The notes: generated by a model from the sequence alone, not told the origin. A DNA stretch of 40,504 nucleotides from Verrucomicrobiaceae bacterium (GCA_027489965.1 JAIXZA010000001.1:1-40504); one strand, 5' to 3'. Positions 15,250 through 24,159 are shown, counted from the first letter of the stretch. Translations and numbers: made by a program.

Positions 15250-16518
15250 ATGATTCCTTCATCATTTCGCCTCTTTTTGATTTTCCTGATGTCGAGTTCA
15301 GCAGTTTTGGCGGCCCCATGGCCGGCGTGGCGTGGCGCTCAAGGGAATGGGGTTTGCATTGAAACTGATCTGCCGCTGAAATGGAGTGCGACGGAAAATG
15401 TAAAGTGGAAAGCGGCTCTCCCTGAGCGCGGCAATTCGACTCCGATTATCTGGGGTGATCGCGTTTTCATCACCCAAGCAGTCGGTAAGGATCGACTGGT
15501 TCTTTGCTTCTCCCGCCAGGACGGCAAGGAACTCTGGCGTGCTGGTGCCAAGGATGTGGCAGATGAGCCGACTCACCAGACCAATCCGTATTGTTCTGCT
15601 TCTCCTGCGACCGATGGGGAGCGAGTTTATGCTTGGTTTGGTTCAGCGGGTCTTTACTGCTTTGACATGAATGGCAAAACGCTTTGGCAGCGTGATCTCG
15701 GGGAACAGCGCCATGAGTGGGGCTATTCATCGGGACCTGTACTTCACGGTGATTTTTGTTATTTAAATTTTGGACCTGGCCCGCGCACGTTCCTGCTCGC
15801 GGTCAATAAGCTCAATGGCGCCGACGTCTGGAGGCAGGAGTTGGGCAAGGTGGAGGTTACGATGCCAAGAAACGACGGCTTTGCTGCCAAGGAAGGCGTG
15901 GTCGGATCCTGGAGTGTGCCGCTTCTGATCAAAACTGAGCAACGCGAAGAACTCATCATGCCATGGCCGCAGCAGGTGCGCAGTTATGACCCCAAGACAG
16001 GCAAACCACTCTGGCATTGTGGAGGGCTGAATCCATTGGTTTATAGCAGCACCCTTTTTGGTGAGGGTATCCTCATCGCCATGGGTGGTTACAGTGGCAG
16101 CACTGTGGCGGTGCGGCCAGGGGGAGACGGCGATGTCACCACGAGCCACCGACTTTGGCATGAGCCGCGTGATCGAGGGCACATTGGCTCTGGCGTGATC
16201 AAAGAGGGTCACATTTACATTCAAAACATGAACGGCATCGTGGAATGTGTAGAACTCAAAACTGGTAAGAGCCTGTGGAAAGAGCGTCTGAAAGGCAGCG
16301 GCAGTCGCTCGGAGTCCTGGTCATCCGTAGTGCTGGCAGGTGACCGACTTTACCTGATGAATCAAGGCAGCGACTGTTTTGTCCTGCGGGCTTCACCCAC
16401 CTTTGAGGTCTTAGCTCACAATCCGCTTAATGATGGTATGACCAATGCTTCAGTCGCTGCAAGTGATGGAAATCTATTCATTCGCACTCACGCCCATCTC
16501 TGGTGTATTGGGAATTAG
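15250..16518 (+). CDS. Exported PQQ-like beta-propeller protein
   Basis: A 422-residue protein with a signal peptide (MIPSSFRLFLIFLMSSSAVLA) followed by WPAWRGAQGNG, the typical opening of verrucomicrobial and planctomycete outer-membrane-assembly-like (BamB-type) propellers. Blade signatures such as LVLCFSRQDGKELWRA, LYCFDMNGKTLWQRDLG, LLAVNKLNGADVWRQELG, VRSYDPKTGKPLWHCGG and VECVELKTGKSLWKE mark at least five repeats of the D/N-x-x-T-G-K-x-x-W type. No cofactor-binding role is evident; these proteins probably act as protein-binding scaffolds. It is divergent from the CIA30 gene. The following 235 bases hold no supported feature. Confidence 0.9.
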   Translation: MIPSSFRLFLIFLMSSSAVLAAPWPAWRGAQGNGVCIETDLPLKWSATENVKWKAALPERGNSTPIIWGDRVFITQAVGKDRLVLCFSRQDGKELWRAGAKDVADEPTHQTNPYCSASPATDGERVYAWFGSAGLYCFDMNGKTLWQRDLGEQRHEWGYSSGPVLHGDFCYLNFGPGPRTFLLAVNKLNGADVWRQELGKVEVTMPRNDGFAAKEGVVGSWSVPLLIKTEQREELIMPWPQQVRSYDPKTGKPLWHCGGLNPLVYSSTLFGEGILIAMGGYSGSTVAVRPGGDGDVTTSHRLWHEPRDRGHIGSGVIKEGHIYIQNMNGIVECVELKTGKSLWKERLKGSGSRSESWSSVVLAGDRLYLMNQGSDCFVLRASPTFEVLAHNPLNDGMTNASVAASDGNLFIRTHAHLWCIGN

Positions 16519-16753
16519 CGGCCATGACATGTCAGCCGATTACGGAGATCGGGTGGGGCAGGTTCCCCATTGGCGGTATGAATGAGGTGCCACACATTTC
16601 TCATCTTGCAGTTCATCAGTCTCAACGTGTTTCCTCCGAATGACACCAGACCATTTGCGTCTCGGGAGCGACGTCTTGGTCCTGTCATCGGCGGTTACTG
16701 TCTGGCGGGCTGCACCTTTCACTTTAACAGAGTCTAACTCCTACCATTCCTAT

Positions 16754-17614
16754 ATGGGCGTACAAACAACCTCACTCCAATGGCCAGAGCCACCTGTGCT
16801 TGCCTGCCCCGTTTTAAAACTCTTGGATGGTCAAACCGCTCTCGTTACTGGCGCGAGTTCCGGCATTGGGCGTGCGCTTGCCATCGCCCTGGGTCACGCG
16901 GGAGCCAATGTCGTCATTAATTATCTAGGCAGTCCTGAGAAGGCGGAGAAAGTGGCGAAGGAAATCCAACGTTGTGGCTCCAGGGCCATAAGCGTGGCTG
17001 CAGATGTTTCGAAGCCTGATCAAGTGCAGCTCATGTTTCAACAAACCGTGGCCGAGTTTGGTCGGTTGGATATTCTGGTGAATAATGCGGGCATACAACT
17101 TGATGCAGCCTTTGAGGACCTCACACTGGAACAGTGGCAGCGTGTCATGGACGTGAATTTAACCGGGCCTTTCCTTTGTTGCCAGGAAGCCGTACGACTC
17201 TTTAAAAAGCAAGGCATCGACGCTAATCTATCTTGTGCCGCAGGAAAAATACTCTGCATCAGTTCGGTTCATGAGGTCATCCCTTGGGCCGGTCACGTTA
17301 ATTATGCTGCTTCCAAAGGTGGGCTCATGCTACTCATGAAGAGTCTAGCACAGGAAGTGGCACCACAGCGCATCCGAGTAAACAGCATCGCTCCTGGTGC
17401 CATTCGCACCCCGATCAATACCGCTGCTTGGAATACCCGTGAAGCCTATGATGATCTGCTAAAGCTGATCCCACAAAAACGTATCGGTGAACCTGAGGAG
17501 ATCGGTCGCGCAGCTGTCTGGCTTGCCTCCGATCAGAGCGATTACGTGCATGGAATCACCCTGTTTATTGACGGCGGAATGACCTTGTATCCCGGATTTG
17601 AAACTGGTGGTTAG
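16754..17614 (+). CDS. SDR-family oxidoreductase, glucose 1-dehydrogenase-like
   Basis: A 286-residue classical short-chain dehydrogenase. TGASSGIG at 32-39 binds the NAD(P) cofactor, NNAG is at 110-113, and the catalytic set is N135, S171, Y184 and K188 (NYAASKGG). The C-terminus IDGGMTLYP is typical of glucose 1-dehydrogenase-type enzymes, which oxidise beta-D-glucose to gluconolactone; substrate assignment is by resemblance only. The frame is open from 16640, but those extra 38 residues look non-conserved, so the Met at 16754 is preferred. It precedes a small lipoprotein and a GH63 glucosidase on the same strand, which fits handling of glucose released from an oligosaccharide. Confidence 0.92.
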   Translation: MGVQTTSLQWPEPPVLACPVLKLLDGQTALVTGASSGIGRALAIALGHAGANVVINYLGSPEKAEKVAKEIQRCGSRAISVAADVSKPDQVQLMFQQTVAEFGRLDILVNNAGIQLDAAFEDLTLEQWQRVMDVNLTGPFLCCQEAVRLFKKQGIDANLSCAAGKILCISSVHEVIPWAGHVNYAASKGGLMLLMKSLAQEVAPQRIRVNSIAPGAIRTPINTAAWNTREAYDDLLKLIPQKRIGEPEEIGRAAVWLASDQSDYVHGITLFIDGGMTLYPGFETGG

Positions 17615-17669
17615 TCCGTGCTATGCTTGCCATGAAGGCGGAACTCACTGCTGATCACAATCAATGATC

Positions 17670-17876
17670 ATGAAAACACTTCGAAGCATCATTCTCAACC
17701 TTGGCCTCACCTTGGCGCTTGTCTCCTGCTGCAATGATGGGCAAAGCTCGTGGCACACTGGTATGAATCCTTATGATTACTTTGATATACTTGACAACCA
17801 AGTAGCACCGCGAGGTGTCTTCAGCGCATCTGACCCAAGATCGCGTGGCGAAGTCTGGATTGACGACTGTGACTAG
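17670..17876 (+). CDS. Small lipoprotein, unknown function
   Basis: A 68-residue protein with a classic lipoprotein signal: KTLR at the N-terminus, a hydrophobic core (SIILNLGLTLA) and the lipobox LVSC with C20 as the acylation site. An alternative start two codons upstream (17664) is possible. The mature part is short and rich in Asp, Asn and Tyr (MNPYDYFDILDN, GEVWIDDCD) and matches no family I know. Asp at position +3 after the Cys, rather than +2, argues against simple inner-membrane retention, but this rule is uncertain outside enterobacteria. It lies between the SDR and the GH63 gene. Confidence 0.7.
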   Translation: MKTLRSIILNLGLTLALVSCCNDGQSSWHTGMNPYDYFDILDNQVAPRGVFSASDPRSRGEVWIDDCD

Positions 17877-17977
17877 AGGATGTCGATAGGTTTTGGATTC
17901 GAGTCCTCCAATATGATTTTGCTGCCGCTTTTTGCTCAAGGGCCCTCGGGTTTTTAGTCGTCTCATTTTTTCTCTAC

Positions 17978-20638
17978 ATGCCTGCTACACCTCAAACTGC
18001 TGAACATAAACGTCTCCTCGAAGATCGTCAGCGCACTGCCAACTGGAAGCGCTGGGGCCCCTACCTCTCCGAACGCCAATGGGCTACCGTCCGTGAGGAT
18101 TACTCCGCGAACAGCGACGTCTGGCGCAGCTTTCCCCATGAGCACGCCAGATCTAGAGCCTACCGCTGGGGGGAGGATGGGCTGCTCGGCATCACTGACA
18201 GGCAGTGCCGTGTCTGTTTTGCACTCGCATTGTGGAACCATCGAGACCCTATCTTAAAAGAGCGTCTCTTCGGGCTGACTGGGCCAGAGGGAAATCATGG
18301 GGAGGACGTGAAGGAGCTGTACTACTACCTGGACTCCACACCGACGCACTCCTACATGAAGGCGCTCTACAAGTATCCGCAGTGCGAGTTTCCCTATGCG
18401 CAACTGGTGTCTGAAAATAGCCGTCGTGGGCTCAAGGCTACCGAGTATGATCTGGCGGACACGGGTGCTTTTGATGAAGAGCGCTACTTTGATGTCTTCA
18501 TCGAGTACGCCAAAGCTACGCCCGAAGACATTGGCGTCCGCGTCACGATTCATAATCGTGGCCCAGAAGATGCGCAGATCGACGTGCTTCCGACGATCTG
18601 GTTTCGGAATACCTGGTCATGGCAAAAGGGCTCATCAAAACCTTCGATGAGTCTTGATGGTGATCACATCGTGATCGATCATCGCGGACTAGAGTCAGAT
18701 CTGGTGGATGATCTAGGCCTGTATCGGCTGCACGCAGACGCAGCGAGTGATGGCACGGCTCCGCAATGGCTCTTCACGGAAAATGAAACCAACCAGACAA
18801 AGCTCTTTGGCACACCAAATGTTTCGCCATTCACCAAAGATGCATTTCATCGCTACGTGATCGATGGCGACGCTCAGGCCGTAAATCCAGCTCAAACAGG
18901 CACCAAGGCCGCTGCGTACTATCGAATGACCATCCGCGCTGGTGGCAGCGTAACCTTGAATTTGCGGCTCTGCGATGCATCGGTGGAGAAAAGAACCCAC
19001 GATGTCTTCTCTCAGCGTTGCCACGAGGCGGATGCGTTTTACCGAACCATCCTACAAAGCGACGAGGGCCACTCGCAGATCCAGCGGCAGGCTCATGCGG
19101 GGCTGCTATGGACAAAGCAGTTCTATAGTTATGTCATCAGCGATTGGCTTGATGGAGATCCTGCCTATCCCCCGCCGGCGGAGAGTCGCAAGGCTGGGCG
19201 TAACCGGAACTGGAAGCATCTATACGCACGCGATATTCTTTCAATGCCAGACAAATGGGAGTACCCTTGGTTTGCGGCCTGGGACACAGCCTTTCATATG
19301 CTGCCGTTTGCCGAGATAGACCCAGATTTTGCCAAGGAACAGATGCTGCTTTTCTTGCGTGAGTGGTACATGCATCCGAATGGCCAGATACCGGCCTATG
19401 AATGGAAATTTAGCGATGTGAACCCACCCGTGCATGCCTGGGCCTGCTGGCGAGTCTATAAGATTTCAGCGCCAGCAGGTCAGCGAGATCGCGAGTTTCT
19501 GGAGCGCTGCTTTCAGAAGCTACTGTTGAATTTCAATTGGTGGGTAAACCGCAAGGATAGCGAAGGGCGCAATCTCTTTGCAGGTGGATTCCTGGGCCTC
19601 GATAATATCGGCATCTTTGACCGCAGTACCGCCCTGCCAGACGGCCAGCGACTAGAGCAGGCAGACGGCACTGCATGGATGGCCTTTTATGCGCTGACAA
19701 TGCTGAACATGTCACTCGAACTAGCTCAGCGGCCTGATGGAACTGTGAACACAGCGTATGAAGACATGGCATCGAAATTCTTCGAGCACTTCGTGCAGAT
19801 CGTCGATGCCATCAACACCCTCGGCGGCCAGGGACTCTGGGATGAGGAAGACGGCTTCTACTACGATCAGATTCTGGATGATGGAAAGCCGCCAGTGCCG
19901 CTTCGTACACGCTCGCTTGTCGGTCTGCTGCCGCTCATTGCCGTGGAGCTGCTGGATGAAAAGCGCATCCTCACTCTGCCAGGATTCAAAAAGCGTATGG
20001 ACTGGTTTTTAGCGCATCGCAGCGATCTCGCGCAGTATGTGAGCTATTGCCAGCGCGGTGGTGAGCACGGGCATCGACTGCTCGCCATCCCATCGCGTCA
20101 GAGGCTCACACGTCTGCTCGCATATCTATTGGATGAGCGGGAGTTTATGAGTCCCTTCGGCATACGCTCGCTGTCACGCCATCACGAGGCACATCCTTTT
20201 ACACTCCATGTTCAGGGTGAGCATAAAGAAGTGAGCTATGTGCCTGGTGAGAGTGAAAGCTACATGTTTGGCGGAAACTCAAACTGGCGTGGCCCCGTAT
20301 GGTTCCCCACTGCCTATCTCATCATTGAGGCGCTGGAGCGCTACCATCACTTCTACGGTGAAAGCTTCACCGTGGAGCTACCAACAGGCAGCGGGCACCA
20401 TGTCACACTGCAAGAGGCCGCACGCGAGATCGCCCGCCGCATGAGCCGACTCTTTGAGCCTGATGTTGAAGGAAACCGCCCATGTCATGGCGGAGATGCT
20501 CGCTATGGCAAAGACGGCCCCTGGCGTGATTTGCTCTTGTTCCACGAATTTTTTCATGCCGACAACGGACGCGGCTGCGGAGCCTCTCACCAGACTGGAT
20601 GGACCGCCCTGGTGGCGCGTATGATCCGCAAGCGCTGA
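17978..20638 (+). CDS. Glycoside hydrolase family 63 glucosidase
   Basis: An 886-residue GH63-type enzyme related to mannosyl-oligosaccharide glucosidase and bacterial YgjK. The N-terminal region (ERQWATVREDYSANSDVWRSFPHEHARSRAYRWGEDG, then KELYYYLDSTPTHSYMK) is the family's beta-sandwich domain. The (alpha/alpha)6 barrel carries MLPFAEIDPDFAKEQ, the hallmark FSDVNPPVHAWA (D480 is the candidate general acid), GLDNIGIFDRS, WDEEDGFYYD and NSNWRGPVWFP. These enzymes hydrolyse alpha-glucosidic bonds with inversion; the exact substrate is unknown. No signal peptide is present, so a cytoplasmic role is likely. The neighbouring SDR could oxidise the released glucose. Confidence 0.93.
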   Translation: MPATPQTAEHKRLLEDRQRTANWKRWGPYLSERQWATVREDYSANSDVWRSFPHEHARSRAYRWGEDGLLGITDRQCRVCFALALWNHRDPILKERLFGLTGPEGNHGEDVKELYYYLDSTPTHSYMKALYKYPQCEFPYAQLVSENSRRGLKATEYDLADTGAFDEERYFDVFIEYAKATPEDIGVRVTIHNRGPEDAQIDVLPTIWFRNTWSWQKGSSKPSMSLDGDHIVIDHRGLESDLVDDLGLYRLHADAASDGTAPQWLFTENETNQTKLFGTPNVSPFTKDAFHRYVIDGDAQAVNPAQTGTKAAAYYRMTIRAGGSVTLNLRLCDASVEKRTHDVFSQRCHEADAFYRTILQSDEGHSQIQRQAHAGLLWTKQFYSYVISDWLDGDPAYPPPAESRKAGRNRNWKHLYARDILSMPDKWEYPWFAAWDTAFHMLPFAEIDPDFAKEQMLLFLREWYMHPNGQIPAYEWKFSDVNPPVHAWACWRVYKISAPAGQRDREFLERCFQKLLLNFNWWVNRKDSEGRNLFAGGFLGLDNIGIFDRSTALPDGQRLEQADGTAWMAFYALTMLNMSLELAQRPDGTVNTAYEDMASKFFEHFVQIVDAINTLGGQGLWDEEDGFYYDQILDDGKPPVPLRTRSLVGLLPLIAVELLDEKRILTLPGFKKRMDWFLAHRSDLAQYVSYCQRGGEHGHRLLAIPSRQRLTRLLAYLLDEREFMSPFGIRSLSRHHEAHPFTLHVQGEHKEVSYVPGESESYMFGGNSNWRGPVWFPTAYLIIEALERYHHFYGESFTVELPTGSGHHVTLQEAAREIARRMSRLFEPDVEGNRPCHGGDARYGKDGPWRDLLLFHEFFHADNGRGCGASHQTGWTALVARMIRKR

Positions 20639-20672
20639 TTCATTCTCCTATAATTCAACCCAGACTCCTCAC

Positions 20673-21806
20673 ATGAAATGGTCCTTCAAACTCGGTCGCT
20701 TTCTCGGCATCGACGTCTTCGTCCACTTTACCTTTCTTATCCTCCTTGTGGTGATTGGTATAGCGCACTGGCTGCCGGAGCGCAGTCTAGTAACAGCTCT
20801 CAGCGGCATGCTATTCTTTGCCCTGCTATTTGTCTGCGTGCTGCTGCACGAGTATGGACATGCGTTGATGGCAAGACGATTTGGCGTAGTCACGCGGTAC
20901 ATCACTCTGCTGCCCATTGGCGGAGTGGCGCGGCTGGAGCGCATCCCTGAGAAGCCAATGCAAGAACTGTGGGTAGCGCTCGCCGGACCTGCGGTGAATG
21001 TCGTCATCGCGCTGCTGCTGACGGCGTGGCTCACGCTGCAAAATGCCTGGGAGCCACTTTCCACACTCGGGATCGCGGATGGCAGTCTAGTGGAGCGTCT
21101 GCTCGCCGTGAACATGGGTCTCGTGATCTTCAACATGCTGCCAGCCTTCCCGATGGATGGTGGGCGCGTGCTGCGCGCCGTGCTCGCCATGCGTATGGAC
21201 CACGCCCGCGCCACGAACATCGCCGCAACTGTAGGAAAGACGATGGCTGTGATTTTTGCCATCTACGGCTTGTTTGCCAATCCCATGCTAATCCTCATCG
21301 CCTATTTTGTCTGGTCTGGTGCCTCGCAGGAGGCTTCAATGGCGCAGGTCAAAGCAGTCATTTCAGGAGCCTGCGTCCGTGACGCGATGGTCACACAGTT
21401 TCATACAGTGACAGTCCACACAACACTTCGGGAAATGATTGTTTTAATGCTTTCTGGTGCGCAAAGAGACTTCCCTGTCGTCAAACGCGAAAGCGTGATC
21501 GGCATGCTTGTACATACTGACATTCTTGCTGCAATACAAGGAAGCGAATTGGAAACGCCCGTAGCTACAATCATGCGCACAGATATACCGACTCTGAATG
21601 AATCTGAATTGTTAGATGCAGTGTTACTCAGGGAGCGTGAAGACGAAAACATGTCTCTGCCGGTCCTCAATAATGGCGTCCTTGTGGGAATGCTGACCGC
21701 TGAAAACATCCATGAATACTTCATCATTAGGGACGCACATCGCGGATTGAATGTGCCGTGGAACCGAGGATCACGCATGATACGGAAACAGCCGTTTAAT
21801 CATTAG
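20673..21806 (+). CDS. M50-family site-2 protease-like metalloprotease with CBS domains
   Basis: A 377-residue membrane protease of the M50B group. Zinc ligands are in HEYGH (59-63, catalytic E60) within a membrane helix, and D162 in NMLPAFPMDGG (154-164). Five to six transmembrane segments are visible between residues 17 and 217. The C-terminus (about 233-350) carries a pair of CBS domains (VRDAMVTQFHTVTVHTTLREMIVLML; VATIMRTDIPTLNESELLDAVLL), which in related proteins bind adenine nucleotides and gate activity. Such proteases cleave membrane-bound regulators such as anti-sigma factors. It starts 34 bases after GH63 and precedes the DUF2934/HPF-like cluster. Confidence 0.94.
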   Translation: MKWSFKLGRFLGIDVFVHFTFLILLVVIGIAHWLPERSLVTALSGMLFFALLFVCVLLHEYGHALMARRFGVVTRYITLLPIGGVARLERIPEKPMQELWVALAGPAVNVVIALLLTAWLTLQNAWEPLSTLGIADGSLVERLLAVNMGLVIFNMLPAFPMDGGRVLRAVLAMRMDHARATNIAATVGKTMAVIFAIYGLFANPMLILIAYFVWSGASQEASMAQVKAVISGACVRDAMVTQFHTVTVHTTLREMIVLMLSGAQRDFPVVKRESVIGMLVHTDILAAIQGSELETPVATIMRTDIPTLNESELLDAVLLREREDENMSLPVLNNGVLVGMLTAENIHEYFIIRDAHRGLNVPWNRGSRMIRKQPFNH

Positions 21807-21949
21807 TGAACGACTCAAAAAAACAGTCCTCATCGTGAACGATCATTCGGTCTTCTGTCAGGTCTTGCAGCACTTAAGCAGATCTCCATGTTTGTGGCGA
21901 AGCTGATGGCTCAATAGAGGCTGTTAGGCACATAGAGTGGCTCATTCTG

Positions 21950-21993
21950 CAGCACGCTGGATTGATAAGCAGGGCTGATTGGTAAGCGTGCTG
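21950..21993. promoter_or_regulatory. 9-bp inverted repeat enclosing a direct repeat
   Basis: CAGCACGCT at 21950-21958 is exactly complementary to AGCGTGCTG at 21985-21993. The segment from 21956 to 21987 also contains an imperfect direct repeat, GCTGGATTGATAAGC then GCTGATTGGTAAGC. It lies 34 bases upstream of the DUF2934 gene start, in a 221-base gap with no ORF, and could be an operator or an RNA leader structure. The role is inferred from position only. Confidence 0.45.
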
Positions 21994-22027
21994 TGATAAG
22001 GCTAGGTGGCTAAGGACTGCGACGGGA

Positions 22028-22879
22028 ATGGGACTGAAACGATCTCAGCCGTTTACTGAACGAGAGATAGAAAGCCTCCCAATTGTGATTGTAGTCGGGA
22101 CAAGGCACGCTCTTCACATGCGCAACGATTCTCCTTCAACTTTTAATGATGAACTCGATGACTCTCTCATCGAGCCATCCTTCACCGTTGTAGCAGTCCA
22201 CGATACCCAAGCGGGTGAAGCTCGTGTCAATCAGGCCTTTGATTGGTTATACCAATCCTTTAAGGCGGATGTTTCAATGGTCTTCCAGTCATGGTCATTG
22301 GCAAAGCTTGAAGTGCCAAATATTCGGTCCATGGCGATTCATTCAGCAGCTGACGCCGACATAATTCTTTTTGTGACCTCAGGCGGATTGAAGCCGACAG
22401 AACAGCTAAAGCGCTGGCTGGAATCAGTCATGCACCATCAACGAGAATATCGCGCATTACTCGTGACTCTGAGTGACGATGTAGCGCTGCAATCAGCGGA
22501 CTTGGATAGCATGTGCAGCTTCATCCAGCTGGAGGCACAGCGCTGGAGAACTTATTCCGTTTCATGCCATCACATGGCTGAACCAAGACATCGTCAGATA
22601 CTACTTCGCCAGATTAACCGCAAACTTCAACGATCTAACGAAGAAGAAGAGGAGGATTTTAATAACACGTCGGATGAAGAGCCTATTCAAGATACGCACC
22701 TGTCTGATTTCCCTAAAAGCATCCGCGACTACCAAGGTGAAATGAAGACCACTGACATTCATAAAATCCGAGAGCTAGCCTACGACCTATGGATCCAAGA
22801 AGGACGACCTGCTGGCAGAGAGATTGACTTTTGGTTACGCGCTGAGCATCAGCTTCAAGTTACCAATCAACCAAATTAG
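22028..22879 (+). CDS. Unknown protein with C-terminal DUF2934 domain
   Basis: A 283-residue soluble protein. The C-terminal block IRELAYDLWIQEGRPAGREIDFWLRAEHQL (about residues 247-276) is a clear DUF2934 motif; this short helical domain occurs in stress-related clusters of soil bacteria, function unknown. The first 190 residues look like an alpha/beta domain (LPIVIVVGTRHALH, FTVVAVHDTQAGEARVNQAFDWLYQ, ADIILFVTSGGLKPTEQLKRWL), which I do not recognise. A strongly acidic linker (EEEEEDFNN) connects them. The Met at codon 31 (22118) is an alternative start. Base composition appears more AT-rich than in the flanking genes, which may mark a horizontally acquired segment. Confidence 0.8.
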   Translation: MGLKRSQPFTEREIESLPIVIVVGTRHALHMRNDSPSTFNDELDDSLIEPSFTVVAVHDTQAGEARVNQAFDWLYQSFKADVSMVFQSWSLAKLEVPNIRSMAIHSAADADIILFVTSGGLKPTEQLKRWLESVMHHQREYRALLVTLSDDVALQSADLDSMCSFIQLEAQRWRTYSVSCHHMAEPRHRQILLRQINRKLQRSNEEEEEDFNNTSDEEPIQDTHLSDFPKSIRDYQGEMKTTDIHKIRELAYDLWIQEGRPAGREIDFWLRAEHQLQVTNQPN

Positions 22880-22938
22880 AAGGATTTTTTATCTCGACTT
22901 TCGGCTGCCTCGCCATCTCAAACCAAAATCCAACCTCG

Positions 22939-23001
22939 ATGAAAAAACTCACTGATTCTCAATCTGGCCGAGGCAGCAGCTCTTATCTCTTGTCGTCATG
23001 A
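22939..23001 (+). other. Possible 20-codon leader ORF
   Basis: ATGAAAAAACTCACT opens a 20-codon frame (MKKLTDSQSGRGSSSYLLSS) whose TGA overlaps an ATG at 22998 in the ATGA arrangement. That ATG begins a frame that runs into the HPF-like gene with a 37-residue unconserved extension. This may be a leader peptide coupling translation to the HPF-like gene, or chance. Confidence 0.25.
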
Positions 23002-23108
23002 CTCATTGTAATCACAGCAAGGCAAAGATCACTCTTTGCAACAGTACTTGGCAGACTCTCCCGAGCAATAGTGACCGAATAAATTCTAACCAAACAAAAA
23101 CTACCCTT

Positions 23109-23441
23109 ATGATCATTAAACTTGAATGGTTCAGCTGTAACCCAACCCAAAAATGGGAGGCTGAGATTCATCAGATGCTTGAAGAAATGGCTACTCTCAA
23201 ACAAATCTCTTTGGCCAGCGTCCGCGTGGAAGAGCTGACTCAAAGCAGCCAAAAATATCATCTAACAACGATTCTCCGAATGCCTGGTCCAGATGTCTTG
23301 GCCCATGGTGATGGCTTCACCTTTGAAGAAGCGCTAAAAAAGATGGCCGACAAAATCCGTCACACACTGCAAACCCGCGCAGCAGCGTCACGAAGAGAAG
23401 ATGGAGCCACAAGAGGTGTCAAAGCCATCCATCGTGGATGA
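23109..23441 (+). CDS. HPF/RaiA-like ribosome-associated protein
   Basis: A 110-residue protein resembling the ribosome hibernation factor / sigma-54 modulation fold: a first strand MIIKLEWFSC, a helix TQKWEAEIHQMLEEMATL, strands ISLASVRVEELTQSS and YHLTTILRMPGPDVLAHGDG, and a second helix TFEEALKKMADKIRHTLQTR, the beta-alpha-beta-beta-beta-alpha order of HPF. The basic tail (RAAASRREDGATRGVKAIHRG) fits RNA contact. HPF proteins bind the small subunit and silence ribosomes in stress or stationary phase. The frame is open from 22998, but the extra N-terminal 37 residues look non-conserved, so the Met at 23109 is preferred. It may instead be a divergent relative with another target. Confidence 0.75.
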   Translation: MIIKLEWFSCNPTQKWEAEIHQMLEEMATLKQISLASVRVEELTQSSQKYHLTTILRMPGPDVLAHGDGFTFEEALKKMADKIRHTLQTRAAASRREDGATRGVKAIHRG

Positions 23442-23542
23442 TCGAGCCAGTGCAATAATGCCTTCCACAACCAGCGCCAAAGGAATTTCTAACCTTCCTT
23501 TGATCAAATCTGAAAAACGCAACTTTGCCGATTTTACAAGCC

Positions 23543-24148
23543 ATGAAACGTTCATCTCTCATCTTTGGACTTGGTGTTGCTTTCACTGCAACTCTTTTAG
23601 GTGTTGGTAAATTTTCACCCCCAAATCCACCAGCCCCAACGTCTGTTGTTTTGGTTCCTAGCTTGGATGCTAAATCACTTTCTCTGCAGTCGGTCAATGC
23701 TCTGGTGCTGAATCGTGAGGAGTTGCATGAACTGAACAGTATTACCAAAAATATCGCAGAAATGATGTCTTTGCCAGACCTGATCCACACGAGTGTTTGG
23801 CCACACGCTGTACGTGATTCCAAGGGTCGCACTGGGATTTTTGTGAGTTGCTCTTTTCCACTGTTGAGCACCTCTGGTGAGATGGTCCAGACAGCCCGCG
23901 AACATTGGGTTCTTCTAGCAGTCATTGCCGCAGTTAAATTCTTGGAAGGTAGCTCCGTGCAGATTCAGCACTTAGGCTTCACTGATCCAAATGGAACAAT
24001 GGATAACTCTTGGTATTATGATCTGGATATGAATACAGCCCGCTACATTCACCGTCAGCTCGCGCATGGTGGTATGTCCAAAGATCAAGCTTTCGCTTTG
24101 ATTGAACGGTCATGGATCAAAATCACAGAAGATCCTGATCACGAGTGA
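23543..24148 (+). CDS. Membrane-anchored or exported protein, unknown
   Basis: A 201-residue protein starting MKRSSLIFGLGVAFTATLLGVG, a signal peptide or single N-terminal anchor, then a Pro-rich stretch (KFSPPNPPAPTSVVLVPS). The mature part is one small domain with VLNREELHELNSITKNIAEMM, GIFVSCSFPLLSTSG and WVLLAVIAAVKFLEGSSVQIQHLGF, ending in a helical MNTARYIHRQLAHGGMSKDQAFALIERSW. I do not recognise the family. It is the last gene of the AT-richer cluster and converges on the mutarotase gene with only 11 bases between stops. An alternative start six codons upstream exists at 23525. Confidence 0.78.
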   Translation: MKRSSLIFGLGVAFTATLLGVGKFSPPNPPAPTSVVLVPSLDAKSLSLQSVNALVLNREELHELNSITKNIAEMMSLPDLIHTSVWPHAVRDSKGRTGIFVSCSFPLLSTSGEMVQTAREHWVLLAVIAAVKFLEGSSVQIQHLGFTDPNGTMDNSWYYDLDMNTARYIHRQLAHGGMSKDQAFALIERSWIKITEDPDHE

Positions 24149-24159
24149 AATCGTCCGAT

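Noticed and set aside
16640..16753. 38-residue N-terminal extension of the SDR protein
   Set aside because: It is not similar to SDR N-termini, looks like translated intergenic DNA, and an in-frame Met follows at 16754.
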